From: an uncultured Oscillospiraceae bacterium
GTDB taxonomy: Bacteria > Bacillota > Clostridia > Oscillospirales > Ruminococcaceae
Direction: 5' to 3'
Length of the DNA: 64,000 nucleotides
Assembly: GCA_934481355.1 (NCBI GenBank)
Contig: CAKSPH010000002.1
Location: forward strand, 68,169 to 132,168
Below the pieces are notes generated by a model. That model saw only the letters and a program-made list of their open reading frames with translations, was not told the DNA's origin and made no database searches. Every line of letters starts with the position of its first letter. Positions within the stretch are counted from its first letter, which is position 1. The position numbers and the translations under genes are program-made. Shown here one piece after another: positions 16,705 to 24,861 of this stretch.

Positions 16705-18641
16705 GGGGTATTTTCAATTTTTTGATTTTCTTTGAGGAACTCGATGTATTTATCCTCCGGAACGGGCTTCTGGTAATAATATCCCTGCAGATAATCGCAG
16801 CCCATGTCAATAAGGAGCTTCGCCATTTCCCCGGTCTCGACGCCCTCCACAACGATGCGCTTGTTGAGGGATTTCAGCATTTCCACGGTATGGCGGAGGA
16901 TTACGAAAGCCTCCTTGTTCTCCATAGCCGGCCAGAGAATGCTCTTGTCTATCTTCACGATATCCATGGGGAGGGAGATCAGGTAGTTCGCCGTTGAGAA
17001 TCCCGTGCCGTAGTCGTCCATGGAGAACGTCACGCCCTGTGAAATCAGGCTGTTCATATTCCGCAGGAGCATATCGTAATTTGCAAGACCCGCAGTCTCG
17101 GTTATCTCGAAATTTATCTGCTCCGGAGGTATCCCGTATTCCTTCATTATTTCCATCAGCCGTTCTGAAAGCCGCTCCTGAACGCACTGGAGCACGGACA
17201 GATTGACCTCGACGTACCTTACGCCGAGTTTCTGCGCCTGACCGCTTTTCATGAACCGGCACACCTTGCGGAACGCTATCTCGCCTATCTCGATTATCAT
17301 GCCGTTGGATTCCGCGAGCGGAATAAACTCCTCGGGGCTGACGAAGCCGAGCTCGGGGTCTTTCATCCTGATGAGCGCCTCGGCGCTCACGAACCCCTTT
17401 TCGCCGGGCTCATAGATAGGCTGGTAGTACATCTCAAAGCTCTCGTTCACGATGCAGTTCTTTATCGTGCCGAGAATGTGGAGCTCGCGCTTTTTCGCCT
17501 GTATTGCCTCCGGCGCCGCAACGAACACGCTGCCTTCCGCCTTGCTTGAATTGCGCAGGGTGTATTCTATCGCGTCCCGGACGTCCTTTGCGGAGGACGC
17601 AAAATCCGGGAACCTCACCAGACATATTTTCGGCGTTATAGCGGCCTCTATGCCGCGGATCGTGACGGGTCTGGAAAAATAATTCAGCAGCTTGTCGGTA
17701 ACGTATTTCTCGGTAATTTTCCGGCGTTCACTTGTGAACATGGCGAACTCGCAGCCGCCGAGGTGGTATACCTCGTCCGTGCCGAACTCCGTCCGCAGCC
17801 TTTCCGAGATGACGCGCGCCGCCACTCCCTGCTCGCTGACGTCAAACAGGTTGTTGATGTAGTTGAGTCCCTCGAACCGGAACGCGACTGCGGTGAACGG
17901 CTCCTTTTTATCCATGTGCGATTCGGCAGTAAGGTAGAATGCGTCCGCGTTGAAGCAGTCGGCGGATTTGTCGGTGAAGTCGTCCGGATTCTGGAGCACG
18001 ATAAGGAACATTATCATCGACAGAGCCACAGCGTAGTTTCCCACCACCTGTTCCGGGATAAAAAGCTGCAATAGAGTAGCAGCCAGCGCGAACACGACGA
18101 ACAAACCCAGTGTGACGAGCTGTATCCTGCCGATGTGCCTGCGGAAATTGAACAGCATCACCACTGCGTATATCATCAGCAGCAGAGCCATTATGGGATA
18201 TGCGTAAAACAGCGGTCCGTGCTGATACTGCATATTTTCATCGAAGTATATCACGAACCTTGTAAACGGCGTGGTTATCAGCAGAATAAGCTCTGCGGCG
18301 ATAACCGCCGCCATGAATATCGCGTTCGGCTTTGAAAACTTATTGCGTTTGGTGAGCGCCACAGAGTACATGAAGAACAGAATAGGCTCAAAGTCATAGA
18401 ATACAAGATATAGTATATGTATCAAGTAGTTCATCCATAACGGGAGCTCCGAAGAAATCGGGAGCGTCTTCATCGCAGCGATGTGCGTCACGCAGGAAAA
18501 CAGCGTGCACAGAAGCATCGCCGCGTAGATCCTGTTGGACAATCCCGGATACTTCCTGCGGGCGCAGAAAAGCGCGAGAAGCACGGCGCAGATACCGAAT
18601 GCGGCATATTCATATTCGACCACATAGTTTATAAGATTCAT
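16701..18641 (-). CDS. Membrane cyclic-di-GMP phosphodiesterase (degenerate GGDEF + EAL)
   Basis: A 646-residue protein with about seven N-terminal membrane helices (to about residue 217), a GGDEF-like domain and a C-terminal EAL domain. The GGDEF motif reads GGCEF at 295-299 and other active-site positions look poor, so cyclase activity is unlikely. The EAL domain keeps E421 in EALIR, N480, E512, D542-D543 in DDYGTG, K563, E599 and Q619, so it should hydrolyse c-di-GMP. The ATG at 18641 follows GGGAGGGACGGTCAG. It has its own promoter; flagellar genes are absent nearby, but a chemoreceptor lies at 59821. Confidence 0.88.
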   Translation of the reverse strand: MNLINYVVEYEYAAFGICAVLLALFCARRKYPGLSNRIYAAMLLCTLFSCVTHIAAMKTLPISSELPLWMNYLIHILYLVFYDFEPILFFMYSVALTKRNKFSKPNAIFMAAVIAAELILLITTPFTRFVIYFDENMQYQHGPLFYAYPIMALLLMIYAVVMLFNFRRHIGRIQLVTLGLFVVFALAATLLQLFIPEQVVGNYAVALSMIMFLIVLQNPDDFTDKSADCFNADAFYLTAESHMDKKEPFTAVAFRFEGLNYINNLFDVSEQGVAARVISERLRTEFGTDEVYHLGGCEFAMFTSERRKITEKYVTDKLLNYFSRPVTIRGIEAAITPKICLVRFPDFASSAKDVRDAIEYTLRNSSKAEGSVFVAAPEAIQAKKRELHILGTIKNCIVNESFEMYYQPIYEPGEKGFVSAEALIRMKDPELGFVSPEEFIPLAESNGMIIEIGEIAFRKVCRFMKSGQAQKLGVRYVEVNLSVLQCVQERLSERLMEIMKEYGIPPEQINFEITETAGLANYDMLLRNMNSLISQGVTFSMDDYGTGFSTANYLISLPMDIVKIDKSILWPAMENKEAFVILRHTVEMLKSLNKRIVVEGVETGEMAKLLIDMGCDYLQGYYYQKPVPEDKYIEFLKENQKIENTP

Positions 18642-18701
18642 CTGACCGTCCCTCCCTTTTGCACAGATGCCCTGCTGTGTATATTCAAGTATCCATAAGT
18701 A

Positions 18702-18730
18702 ATTGTACCACAAGACAAATATTTTGTCAA
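18702..18730 (-). promoter_or_regulatory. Promoter of the EAL gene
   Basis: TTGACA (18725-18730) and TACAAT (18702-18707), 17 bp apart on the minus strand. Confidence 0.8.
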
Positions 18731-18773
18731 CCGGCTTAAATCAAATGCAGTGTTTTTGTGCATAACGCACAAA

Positions 18774-18801
18774 ATGGCGCCGGGAACAGACCCGGCGCCA
18801 T
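18774..18801 (-). terminator. Terminator of serC-serA
   Basis: An 11-bp perfect stem ATGGCGCCGGG/CCCGGCGCCAT with a 6-base loop, followed on the minus strand by TTTTGTG, 20 bases after the serA stop codon. Confidence 0.8.
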
Positions 18802-18820
18802 ACTTTGATTTTATGCAGAA

Positions 18821-19987
18821 TTACTTGATAACTCTTACCGCAACAACGCCTGCGACAGCCTTCAGAGCCGTCTCAATGCCCGTTGTGTCGCCCTTTACAT
18901 CAAGGCAGGTGTACGCGTAGTCCTTCTTTGACTTGCTTACCATGTTCTCGATGTTCATGCCAGCGGCGGAAACCGGAGCTGTGATGTTGTTCAGCAGACC
19001 CTCGGCATTCTTGTGGATAACGCAGATCTTTGCGTTTCCGGTGATAGCCATTTCAACGTTCGGCAGGTTGACGGAGTTCTTTATGTTGCCGTTCTCGATG
19101 TAGTCGGAGATCTCCTTTACCGCCATAACAGCGCAGTTGTCCTCGCTCTCGGGAGTGGAAGCGCCGAGGTGCGGCATTGCAACAACGCCGTCCAGACCGA
19201 TAAGTCCGTCGGTGGCGAAGTCCGTTACATAGCAAGCCATGCCGCCGTTTGCCAGGGCGTCGATGATTGCCTTCTCGTCAACCAGGGTGTCCCTTGCGAA
19301 GTTCAGCAGGCGGACGGTCTTTTTCATGGAAGCGATAGCCTCTGCGTTTATCATGCCCTTTGTGTCAGGCAGAGCCGGAACGTGGAGCGTGATGTAGTCG
19401 CACTTCTCGAAGATCTCCTTGTTGCTCTTTACATAGTGAACCTTGCCGGAGAGCTTCAGCGCGTTCTCAACGGAGAGGTACGGGTCAGCGCCGTAAACGT
19501 CCATGCCGAGCTCAGCGGCCGCGTTTGCTACCAGAATACCGATAGCGCCCAGACCGATAACGCCGAGCTTCTTGCCCATGATCTCAGGACCTACGAACTG
19601 GCTCTTGCCCTTTTCTACCAGCTTTCCTACCTCGTCGCCCTTGCCCTTGAGGGTCTTTATCCAGTCCATGGCGGCGGGTATCCTTCTGGAAGAAAGAAGC
19701 AGACCGGCGATGACCAGCTCCTTGACCGCGTTTGCGTTTGCGCCGGGAGTGTTGAATACAACTACGCCCTTTTCGCTGCACTTGTCTATCGGGATGTTGT
19801 TTACGCCTGCGCCGGCTCTTGCGATGGCGAGCAGGTTAGCGGGGAGCTCCATCTCGTGCATGGAAGCGGAGCGAACCAGAATAGCGTCCGCGTTTGCAGC
19901 AGCGTCGTCCGTTACGGCGTACTTGCCCTTGTCGAGCAGGTCGGTGCCGCAGGCGGCTATCTTATTAAGTGTAAGTACGTTATACAT
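18821..19987 (-). CDS. serA: D-3-phosphoglycerate dehydrogenase (short, ACT-containing)
   Basis: A 388-residue NAD-dependent dehydrogenase, the first step of serine synthesis. The Rossmann motif GLGAIG lies at 145-150, HVPALPDTKGMI and the catalytic His in PHLGASTPESEDNCA are present, and an ACT domain fills about residues 317-388. This is the short SerA form without the intervening ASB domain. The usual NxARGxxVDE loop reads NFARDTLVDE, a change I would expect to be tolerated. It lies 23 bases after serC in a two-gene operon. Confidence 0.92.
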   Translation of the reverse strand: MYNVLTLNKIAACGTDLLDKGKYAVTDDAAANADAILVRSASMHEMELPANLLAIARAGAGVNNIPIDKCSEKGVVVFNTPGANANAVKELVIAGLLLSSRRIPAAMDWIKTLKGKGDEVGKLVEKGKSQFVGPEIMGKKLGVIGLGAIGILVANAAAELGMDVYGADPYLSVENALKLSGKVHYVKSNKEIFEKCDYITLHVPALPDTKGMINAEAIASMKKTVRLLNFARDTLVDEKAIIDALANGGMACYVTDFATDGLIGLDGVVAMPHLGASTPESEDNCAVMAVKEISDYIENGNIKNSVNLPNVEMAITGNAKICVIHKNAEGLLNNITAPVSAAGMNIENMVSKSKKDYAYTCLDVKGDTTGIETALKAVAGVVAVRVIK

Positions 19988-20010
19988 TTCAGTGATCTCC
20001 TTTACAGAAC

Positions 20011-21090
20011 TCAGCCATTCTCAGCCTCGAACTTCTTCATGAACTCAACCAGCTTCTCAACGCCCTCGATAGGCATAGCGTTGTAGATGGAAGCTCTCAT
20101 GCCGCCGACTGTCCTGTGACCCTTAAGGTTAACGAAGCCAGCCGCGGTAGCCTCCTTGACGAACTTCGCGTCAAGCTCCTCGTTGCCGGTAACGAACGGA
20201 ACGTTCATCAGGGAGCGGTCCTTCGGCTCAACGGTGCCCTTGAACAGCTTGCTCTGGTCGAGGAAATCGTAAAGGATCTTCGCCTTCTTCTCGTTGTGAG
20301 CCTTCATAGCCTCAAGGCCGCCCATCTTCTTTATCCACTTGAACACCTTGCCGCAGATGTAGATAGCATAGCAGTTAGGAGTATTGTAAAGTGAGTCGTT
20401 GTCAGCCTGGGTCTTCCACTTGAGCATTGTGGGAGTTCCGGGGAGAACGTCGTCTGTGATGAGATCCTCGCGGATAATTGCGATAACCAGACCTGCGGGG
20501 CCTACGTTCTTCTGAACGCCGCCGTAGATAACGCCGTACTTTGTAACGTCTACCGGCTCAGACAGGAAGCAGGAGGAAACGTCAGCAACCAGGGTGTGAC
20601 CCTTTGTGTTGGGGAGGGTCTTGTACTTTGTGCCATAGATGGTATTGTTCTCGCAGATGTAAACGTAGTCTGCGTCCTCGGGGATATCGAGGTCGGAGCA
20701 GTCGGGGATATAGGAGAAGGTCTTGTCTGCGGAGGAAGCGACAGCAACTGCGTCGCCGTAGATCTTGGCCTCCTGATAAGCCTTCTTCGCCCACTGACCG
20801 GTGATTATGTAAGCAGCCTTCTTGTTCTTCATCAGGTTCATGGGGACAGCCGCGAACTGCTGTGAAGCGCCGCCCTGAAGGAACAGCACCTTGTAGTTGT
20901 CCGGAATGTTCATGATCTCGCGGATATCCTTTTCCGCTTCCTTGATAATAGCGTCATATGCCTTGGAGCGGTGGGACATCTCCATTACGGACATACCCGT
21001 GCCCTTGTAATCAAGCATTTCGTCTGCTGCTTCCTTAAGGACTTCCTCGGGCAGCACTGCGGGACCTGCGCTGAAGTTATAGACTCTCAT
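20011..21090 (-). CDS. serC: Phosphoserine aminotransferase
   Basis: A 359-residue PLP enzyme that converts 3-phosphohydroxypyruvate to phosphoserine. It starts MRVYNFSAGPAVLPEEVL, the typical SerC N-terminus, and has the PLP lysine K194 in GGVQKNVGPAG. The ATG at 21090 is preceded by AGGAGGCTATATA; upstream in-frame starts fall in the untranslated leader. It heads serC-serA, driven by the promoter at 21182-21210. A phosphoserine phosphatase gene is not in the window. Confidence 0.96.
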   Translation of the reverse strand: MRVYNFSAGPAVLPEEVLKEAADEMLDYKGTGMSVMEMSHRSKAYDAIIKEAEKDIREIMNIPDNYKVLFLQGGASQQFAAVPMNLMKNKKAAYIITGQWAKKAYQEAKIYGDAVAVASSADKTFSYIPDCSDLDIPEDADYVYICENNTIYGTKYKTLPNTKGHTLVADVSSCFLSEPVDVTKYGVIYGGVQKNVGPAGLVIAIIREDLITDDVLPGTPTMLKWKTQADNDSLYNTPNCYAIYICGKVFKWIKKMGGLEAMKAHNEKKAKILYDFLDQSKLFKGTVEPKDRSLMNVPFVTGNEELDAKFVKEATAAGFVNLKGHRTVGGMRASIYNAMPIEGVEKLVEFMKKFEAENG

Positions 21091-21181
21091 TATATAGCCT
21101 CCTGTTGATTTGTGTGCTGACGTACACATTTGTGGCAGACCGCCGTCCGGCGATCCGCCGTAGTTTAAAACTAACACTTCT

Positions 21182-21210
21182 ATTATAGAACATATTTTGC
21201 GTTATGTCAA
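21182..21210 (-). promoter_or_regulatory. Consensus promoter of serC-serA
   Basis: TTGACA (21205-21210) and TATAAT (21182-21187) exactly 17 bp apart on the minus strand; the leader to serC is about 85 nt and contains a weak stem, with no riboswitch I recognise. Confidence 0.87.
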
Positions 21211-21325
21211 GACTGAAATACCCGTTATGCGAAATTTTTTGCAATTTCCGGACGGGATTCCTGCGAAACAGGTTTGAAGCGCCACATATGTGCAGTAATT
21301 TCCGGAAGTAATTCTATAAAAGAGC

Positions 21326-21345
21326 AGCCGGGAAAAATCCCGGCT
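21326..21345 (-). terminator. Terminator of feoAB
   Basis: AGCCGGG/CCCGGCT stem with a 6-base loop followed on the minus strand by GCTCTTTTAT, about 50 bases after the feoB stop codon. Confidence 0.7.
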
Positions 21346-21392
21346 CCATCTTGGAATTGAAGAAAATCTGCGCGGGCTGTGCATTCATCTTG

Positions 21393-23522
21393 TCAGCAGA
21401 ACAGCCCCGTCACCTGCGAGACCGCGAAGCATATCAGCATTCCCGCCGCAGTGGGGAGCGCCAGCGCCGCCAGCGCCCATCTCCAGCCGCCCGCCTCCTT
21501 TTTCACCGTAAGGAGCGCCGTTGAGCACGGCCAGTGCATGAGCGAGAACAGTATCGTGCATAGCGCCGTCCGCCAAGTCCAGCCGTTGTCCGCGAGGAGC
21601 GCCCCCAGCTCCGGCAGGGAAAGCTCCGTCAGGCTGCCCTGCGCCATATAGCACATTATGATTATCGGTATCACTATTTCATTGGCGGGAAGCCCCAGGA
21701 TAAACGCCGCCAGGATAACTCCGTCCAGACCCAGCAGCCGCGCGAACGGGTCGAGGAATCCCGTGCAGATACTCAGCAGGGAGGCTCCGTCCACCGTAAC
21801 GTTTGCCAGAACCCATATCGCCGCCCCCGCCGGAGCCGCCACAGCCGCCGCTCTGCCCAGCACGAACAGAGTCCTGTCAAGAAGCGAGCGGACTATCACC
21901 TTTCCGAACTGCGGCTTCCGGTACGGCGGGAGCTCCAGCGTGAAGCTGGACGGCTGCCCGCGCAGGATCGTCGCAGACAGGAATTTCGAAGCCGCAAAGG
22001 TCATTCCCACCCCGAGGAGTATAACAGCCGTGACCGTGACCGCCGCCATCACCGAACCGCCGAATCCTCCCGCCGCGCACATGAAGAACAGCGAGGCAAG
22101 AGTTATCATCAGCGGATATTTGCCGTTGCAGGGAACGAACGCGTTCGTCAGCATTGCGATGAGCCGCTCCCGGCGGCTGTCGATTATCCGGCAGCCGACT
22201 ATCCCCGCCGCGTTGCAGCCGAAACCCATCGCCATGGTGAGCGCCTGTTTTCCGCAGGCATGGCACTTCTGGAACGGCCGGTCGAGATTGTAGGCTATGC
22301 GCGGCAGGTAGCCGGAATCCTCCAGCAGCGTGAACAGCGGGAAGAATATCGCCATCGGCGGCAGCATTACCGCCGCTACCCAGGATAGCGTGCGGTAGGC
22401 TCCGTCCACCAGCAGCCCGCGCACCCATTCCGGCGCAAAGCCGAGGAGCTCCGAAAACCGCTCCCCGAGCCACCCGAGCCCCGCCGAAAGGAGCTGCGAA
22501 GGATAGTTCGCGCCGCTCACCGTCAGCCAGAAAACCACCAGCAGAAGCAGCACCATCAGCGGGAATCCCAGCGCCTTTCCGGTGAGGATACGGTCGGCGC
22601 GGCGGTCGGCGCTCCGGCAGCCGGGGCACTCGGATACCGCGCCGTCTGCGGCTTCCTCGGCGTTCAGGGTTATGCAGGAAACTATCCTGTCCCGCAGGAT
22701 ATCCAGCGTGATGTCGCTCTCAGCAAGGCGCATCCGCGCGGATTCCACCGCCGCCGAGATTTCCGGGTCGCCGCGCAGGTCGGTTTTCAGCAGCTCCCCC
22801 GCCTTTTCCGCGAGCTTTTCGTCCCCCTCGATAAGCCGCAGGGCGAGCCACCGCATATCCGGCTGATTCCCGAAGCGCTCCCGCAGGAGCGGCTCCACCC
22901 GCTGAACGGATTCCTCCACCGGACGGATATAGCGCAGACGGCGGCGGTTTTCCGGCGGGTCTGACGTGAGCATTCTGTCCACTGCGGCGGTCAGCGCCCG
23001 GAGCGACCTTTTGTCGTGCGCCGCAGTCCCCACCACCGGGACTCCCAGATTCTCCCTGAGCTGTTCCAGGTCGAGGACTATGCCCCGCCGCTTGGCTTCA
23101 TCGCAGAGATTCACGCAGACCAGGGTTTTCGGGCAAAGCTCCATAACCTGCAATACTAGGTTCAGGCTGCGCTGGAGACAGGTAGCGTCGCAGACCACCA
23201 CCGCCGCGTCTATTCCGCCGAAGCACAGCAGGTCGCGGGCGGCTTCCTCCTCGGCGGAGTGCGCCAGCAAAGAATAAGTACCCGGGATATCCGCGAGGAC
23301 GCAGTTGTAGTGCTCCGTCCGGCAGAAGCCCTGCGCCGCCGAAACGGTCTTTCCCGGCCAGTTGCCGGTGTGCTGGCGCATTCCGGTGAGGGCGTTGAAT
23401 ATCGTGCTTTTGCCGACATTCGGGTTCCCGGCGATGGCGATTATGCGGTCGTCCGGGTCGCGGCGCTTTATTTCCGGGCATAATGCCGCCGCAAATCCAG
23501 TGGATTCAGAGGTCAGTCCCAT
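21393..23522 (-). CDS. feoB: Ferrous iron transporter FeoB
   Basis: A 709-residue Fe(II) transporter with an N-terminal G-protein domain (GNPNVGKST at 32-40, DIPGTYSL, NLCD) and a C-terminal multi-helix membrane domain with two Gate-type regions. A CPGC pair lies between them, and a cysteine-rich stretch (CHACGKQALTM, then GFGCNAAGIVGC) occurs in the membrane part, typical of a clostridial FeoB subfamily. The ATG at 23522 follows GGAGGG; earlier in-frame codons lie inside feoA. It overlaps feoA by 17 bases. No FeoC is present. Confidence 0.95.
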   Translation of the reverse strand: MGLTSESTGFAAALCPEIKRRDPDDRIIAIAGNPNVGKSTIFNALTGMRQHTGNWPGKTVSAAQGFCRTEHYNCVLADIPGTYSLLAHSAEEEAARDLLCFGGIDAAVVVCDATCLQRSLNLVLQVMELCPKTLVCVNLCDEAKRRGIVLDLEQLRENLGVPVVGTAAHDKRSLRALTAAVDRMLTSDPPENRRRLRYIRPVEESVQRVEPLLRERFGNQPDMRWLALRLIEGDEKLAEKAGELLKTDLRGDPEISAAVESARMRLAESDITLDILRDRIVSCITLNAEEAADGAVSECPGCRSADRRADRILTGKALGFPLMVLLLLVVFWLTVSGANYPSQLLSAGLGWLGERFSELLGFAPEWVRGLLVDGAYRTLSWVAAVMLPPMAIFFPLFTLLEDSGYLPRIAYNLDRPFQKCHACGKQALTMAMGFGCNAAGIVGCRIIDSRRERLIAMLTNAFVPCNGKYPLMITLASLFFMCAAGGFGGSVMAAVTVTAVILLGVGMTFAASKFLSATILRGQPSSFTLELPPYRKPQFGKVIVRSLLDRTLFVLGRAAAVAAPAGAAIWVLANVTVDGASLLSICTGFLDPFARLLGLDGVILAAFILGLPANEIVIPIIIMCYMAQGSLTELSLPELGALLADNGWTWRTALCTILFSLMHWPCSTALLTVKKEAGGWRWALAALALPTAAGMLICFAVSQVTGLFC

Positions 23523-23754
23523 CGGAGCCCTCCCCCACAAGAACGTCCCGGCTGTCCGCCGAGCGTATGGCGATGACCGCGCCGCGTATGAGGTACGCCG
23601 CCGGGTCGCCGAGAGGGCTTTTCCCCACGCATTCCACCCGGGTGCCCTCCACAAGACCTATATCAAGAAGCCTCCTGCGCATACTTCCGTGCGCCTGTAA
23701 GGAAGTGACAACTGCGGATTCCCCGGGCTTGATTTCGTCAAGACTGCGCTCCAT
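23506..23754 (-). CDS. feoA: Ferrous iron transport protein FeoA
   Basis: An 82-residue SH3-like FeoA domain: LDEIKPGESAVV at the start, RRRLLDIGLVEGTRVECVGKSPLGDP in the middle and LIRGAVIAIRS near the end. FeoA assists FeoB in Fe(II) uptake. I chose the ATG at 23754 because AAAGGGG lies seven bases upstream; another ATG two codons earlier is too close to it. It is the first gene of feoAB, and feoB starts before feoA ends. Confidence 0.93.
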   Translation of the reverse strand: MERSLDEIKPGESAVVTSLQAHGSMRRRLLDIGLVEGTRVECVGKSPLGDPAAYLIRGAVIAIRSADSRDVLVGEGSDGTDL

Positions 23755-23804
23755 GCTCATTCCCCTTTGCTGTTTATTCCGGGCAGAATGCGCCCGTTCG
23801 GTAC

Positions 23805-23834
23805 ATTATATGCCCGCGTGGGAAATAAGTGACA
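23805..23834 (-). promoter_or_regulatory. Possible feoAB promoter with weak -35
   Basis: TATAAT (23805-23810) on the minus strand lies about 50 nt before feoA, but the -35 position (TGTCAC, 18 bp spacing) is poor, as often seen in regulated promoters. I found no clear Fur or DtxR operator. Confidence 0.35.
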
Positions 23835-23839
23835 GAACT

Positions 23840-24286
23840 AATTCGGAATTATTGTGTTCCGCTTTCGTATCGCATAATAATTACGAACCACACCATTCCC
23901 GCGGTCGAGGTGGTACGACCACTGCAAGGGGCGCACCCCTTGCGGGTCAAGGGCAGCGCCCTTGTCGCTAAGACACGCGCTTCGCGCTTAGTCTGCGCAG
24001 AGGCGAAACTCCCCTCACAAATCAACTTCACGACACATTGACCTCTTTAATGCGCATTATATTACACTCAAAAAGGCGCTAAAAAGGGTGGGAAGGGGGA
24101 AAAACAAGAGTTTTTCCCCCTCAGGCGCGTTATTGTCTTAATCTCACCTATCCTCTGAAACAGTCCGGTGGACTGTTTCAGACGGAACACGACTGCGGCA
24201 CGGACGCCGCGCACAAAAGCATGGGAGGGGCAAGCCCCTCCCAGAAATATAATATCCGCCGCGAAACGGCACATTAATTCCGAATT
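23840..24286. repeat. 447-bp non-coding element with 12-bp terminal inverted repeats
   Basis: AATTCGGAATTA (23840-23851) and its exact complement TAATTCCGAATT (24275-24286) bound a stretch with no supported gene. Inside are several strong hairpins: GCAAGGGG/CCCCTTGC near 23926, GGGGGAAAAAC/GTTTTTCCCCC (24095-24120), TGAAACAGTCC/GGACTGTTTCA (24156-24180) and GGGAGGGG/CCCCTCCC (24222-24241). The right repeat overlaps the pgsA stop codon, and the left end lies just upstream of the feoAB promoter region. The hairpins probably end pgsA transcription. Confidence 0.55.
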
Positions 24287-24861
24287 TACTTCGCCGGGTC
24301 TATAAATTCCCGGTAGTCGTAAAGATACTTCACGCCGGAAGCCACGGTGAGCGCCGCCGCAGCGTACATCAGCACGTCGCTTATTATCTGTATCGGGAAG
24401 CCCTCCGGGGAAATCGCGCCGAACTGCGCCAGTATCCACATGAAGAGTATCACGCAGATAGCCACCATTGTCATTGCGGTCTTGAGCTTTCCGAGCATTC
24501 CCGCCGCGATGACCACCTTTTTCTCGCTGGAGGCAGCCACCAGCCGAACGCCGGAAACCACGAACTCCCGCGCGAGAATGAGAGCAGTCACCCAGGCGCT
24601 GCACCAGCCGAGCTGTACGAAGCACACAAGCGCCGCCGCAACAAGTATCTTGTCCGCCAGCGGGTCGAGGAACTTGCCGAAGCTGGTTATCATGTTGTAT
24701 CTGCGCGCTATCTTTCCGTCAAGCATATCCGTGATACTCGCCGCGGCGAACACCGCCAGCGCCCACAGATAATTGTACGGTATCGCCCCGATAAGCATGA
24801 ACGCCACAAAGAACGGCACCAGTATCACGCGCATAAGGGTCAGCTTGTTTGCAAGATTCAT
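24286..24861 (-). CDS. pgsA: CDP-diacylglycerol-glycerol-3-phosphate 3-phosphatidyltransferase
   Basis: A 191-residue integral membrane enzyme of phosphatidylglycerol synthesis. The CDP-alcohol phosphotransferase motif D-x2-D-G-x2-A-R-x8-G-x3-D-x3-D spans residues 45-70 (DMLDGKIAR ... GKFLDPLAD). Several hydrophobic helices cover the rest. It overlaps rimO by four bases (ATGA) and is the last gene of the ten-gene block that starts near 34564. Its stop codon lies in the terminal repeat of the element at 23840-24286. Confidence 0.94.
   Translation of the reverse strand: MNLANKLTLMRVILVPFFVAFMLIGAIPYNYLWALAVFAAASITDMLDGKIARRYNMITSFGKFLDPLADKILVAAALVCFVQLGWCSAWVTALILAREFVVSGVRLVAASSEKKVVIAAGMLGKLKTAMTMVAICVILFMWILAQFGAISPEGFPIQIISDVLMYAAAALTVASGVKYLYDYREFIDPAK

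Noticed and set aside
23800..23860. Fur or DtxR box in front of feoA
   Set aside because: No stretch matches either operator well enough to call; only a -10 box is clear.
23755..24285. Possible small gene or tRNA in the feoA-pgsA gap
   Set aside because: No frame with a ribosome-binding site and no cloverleaf; the stretch consists of hairpins between terminal repeats.
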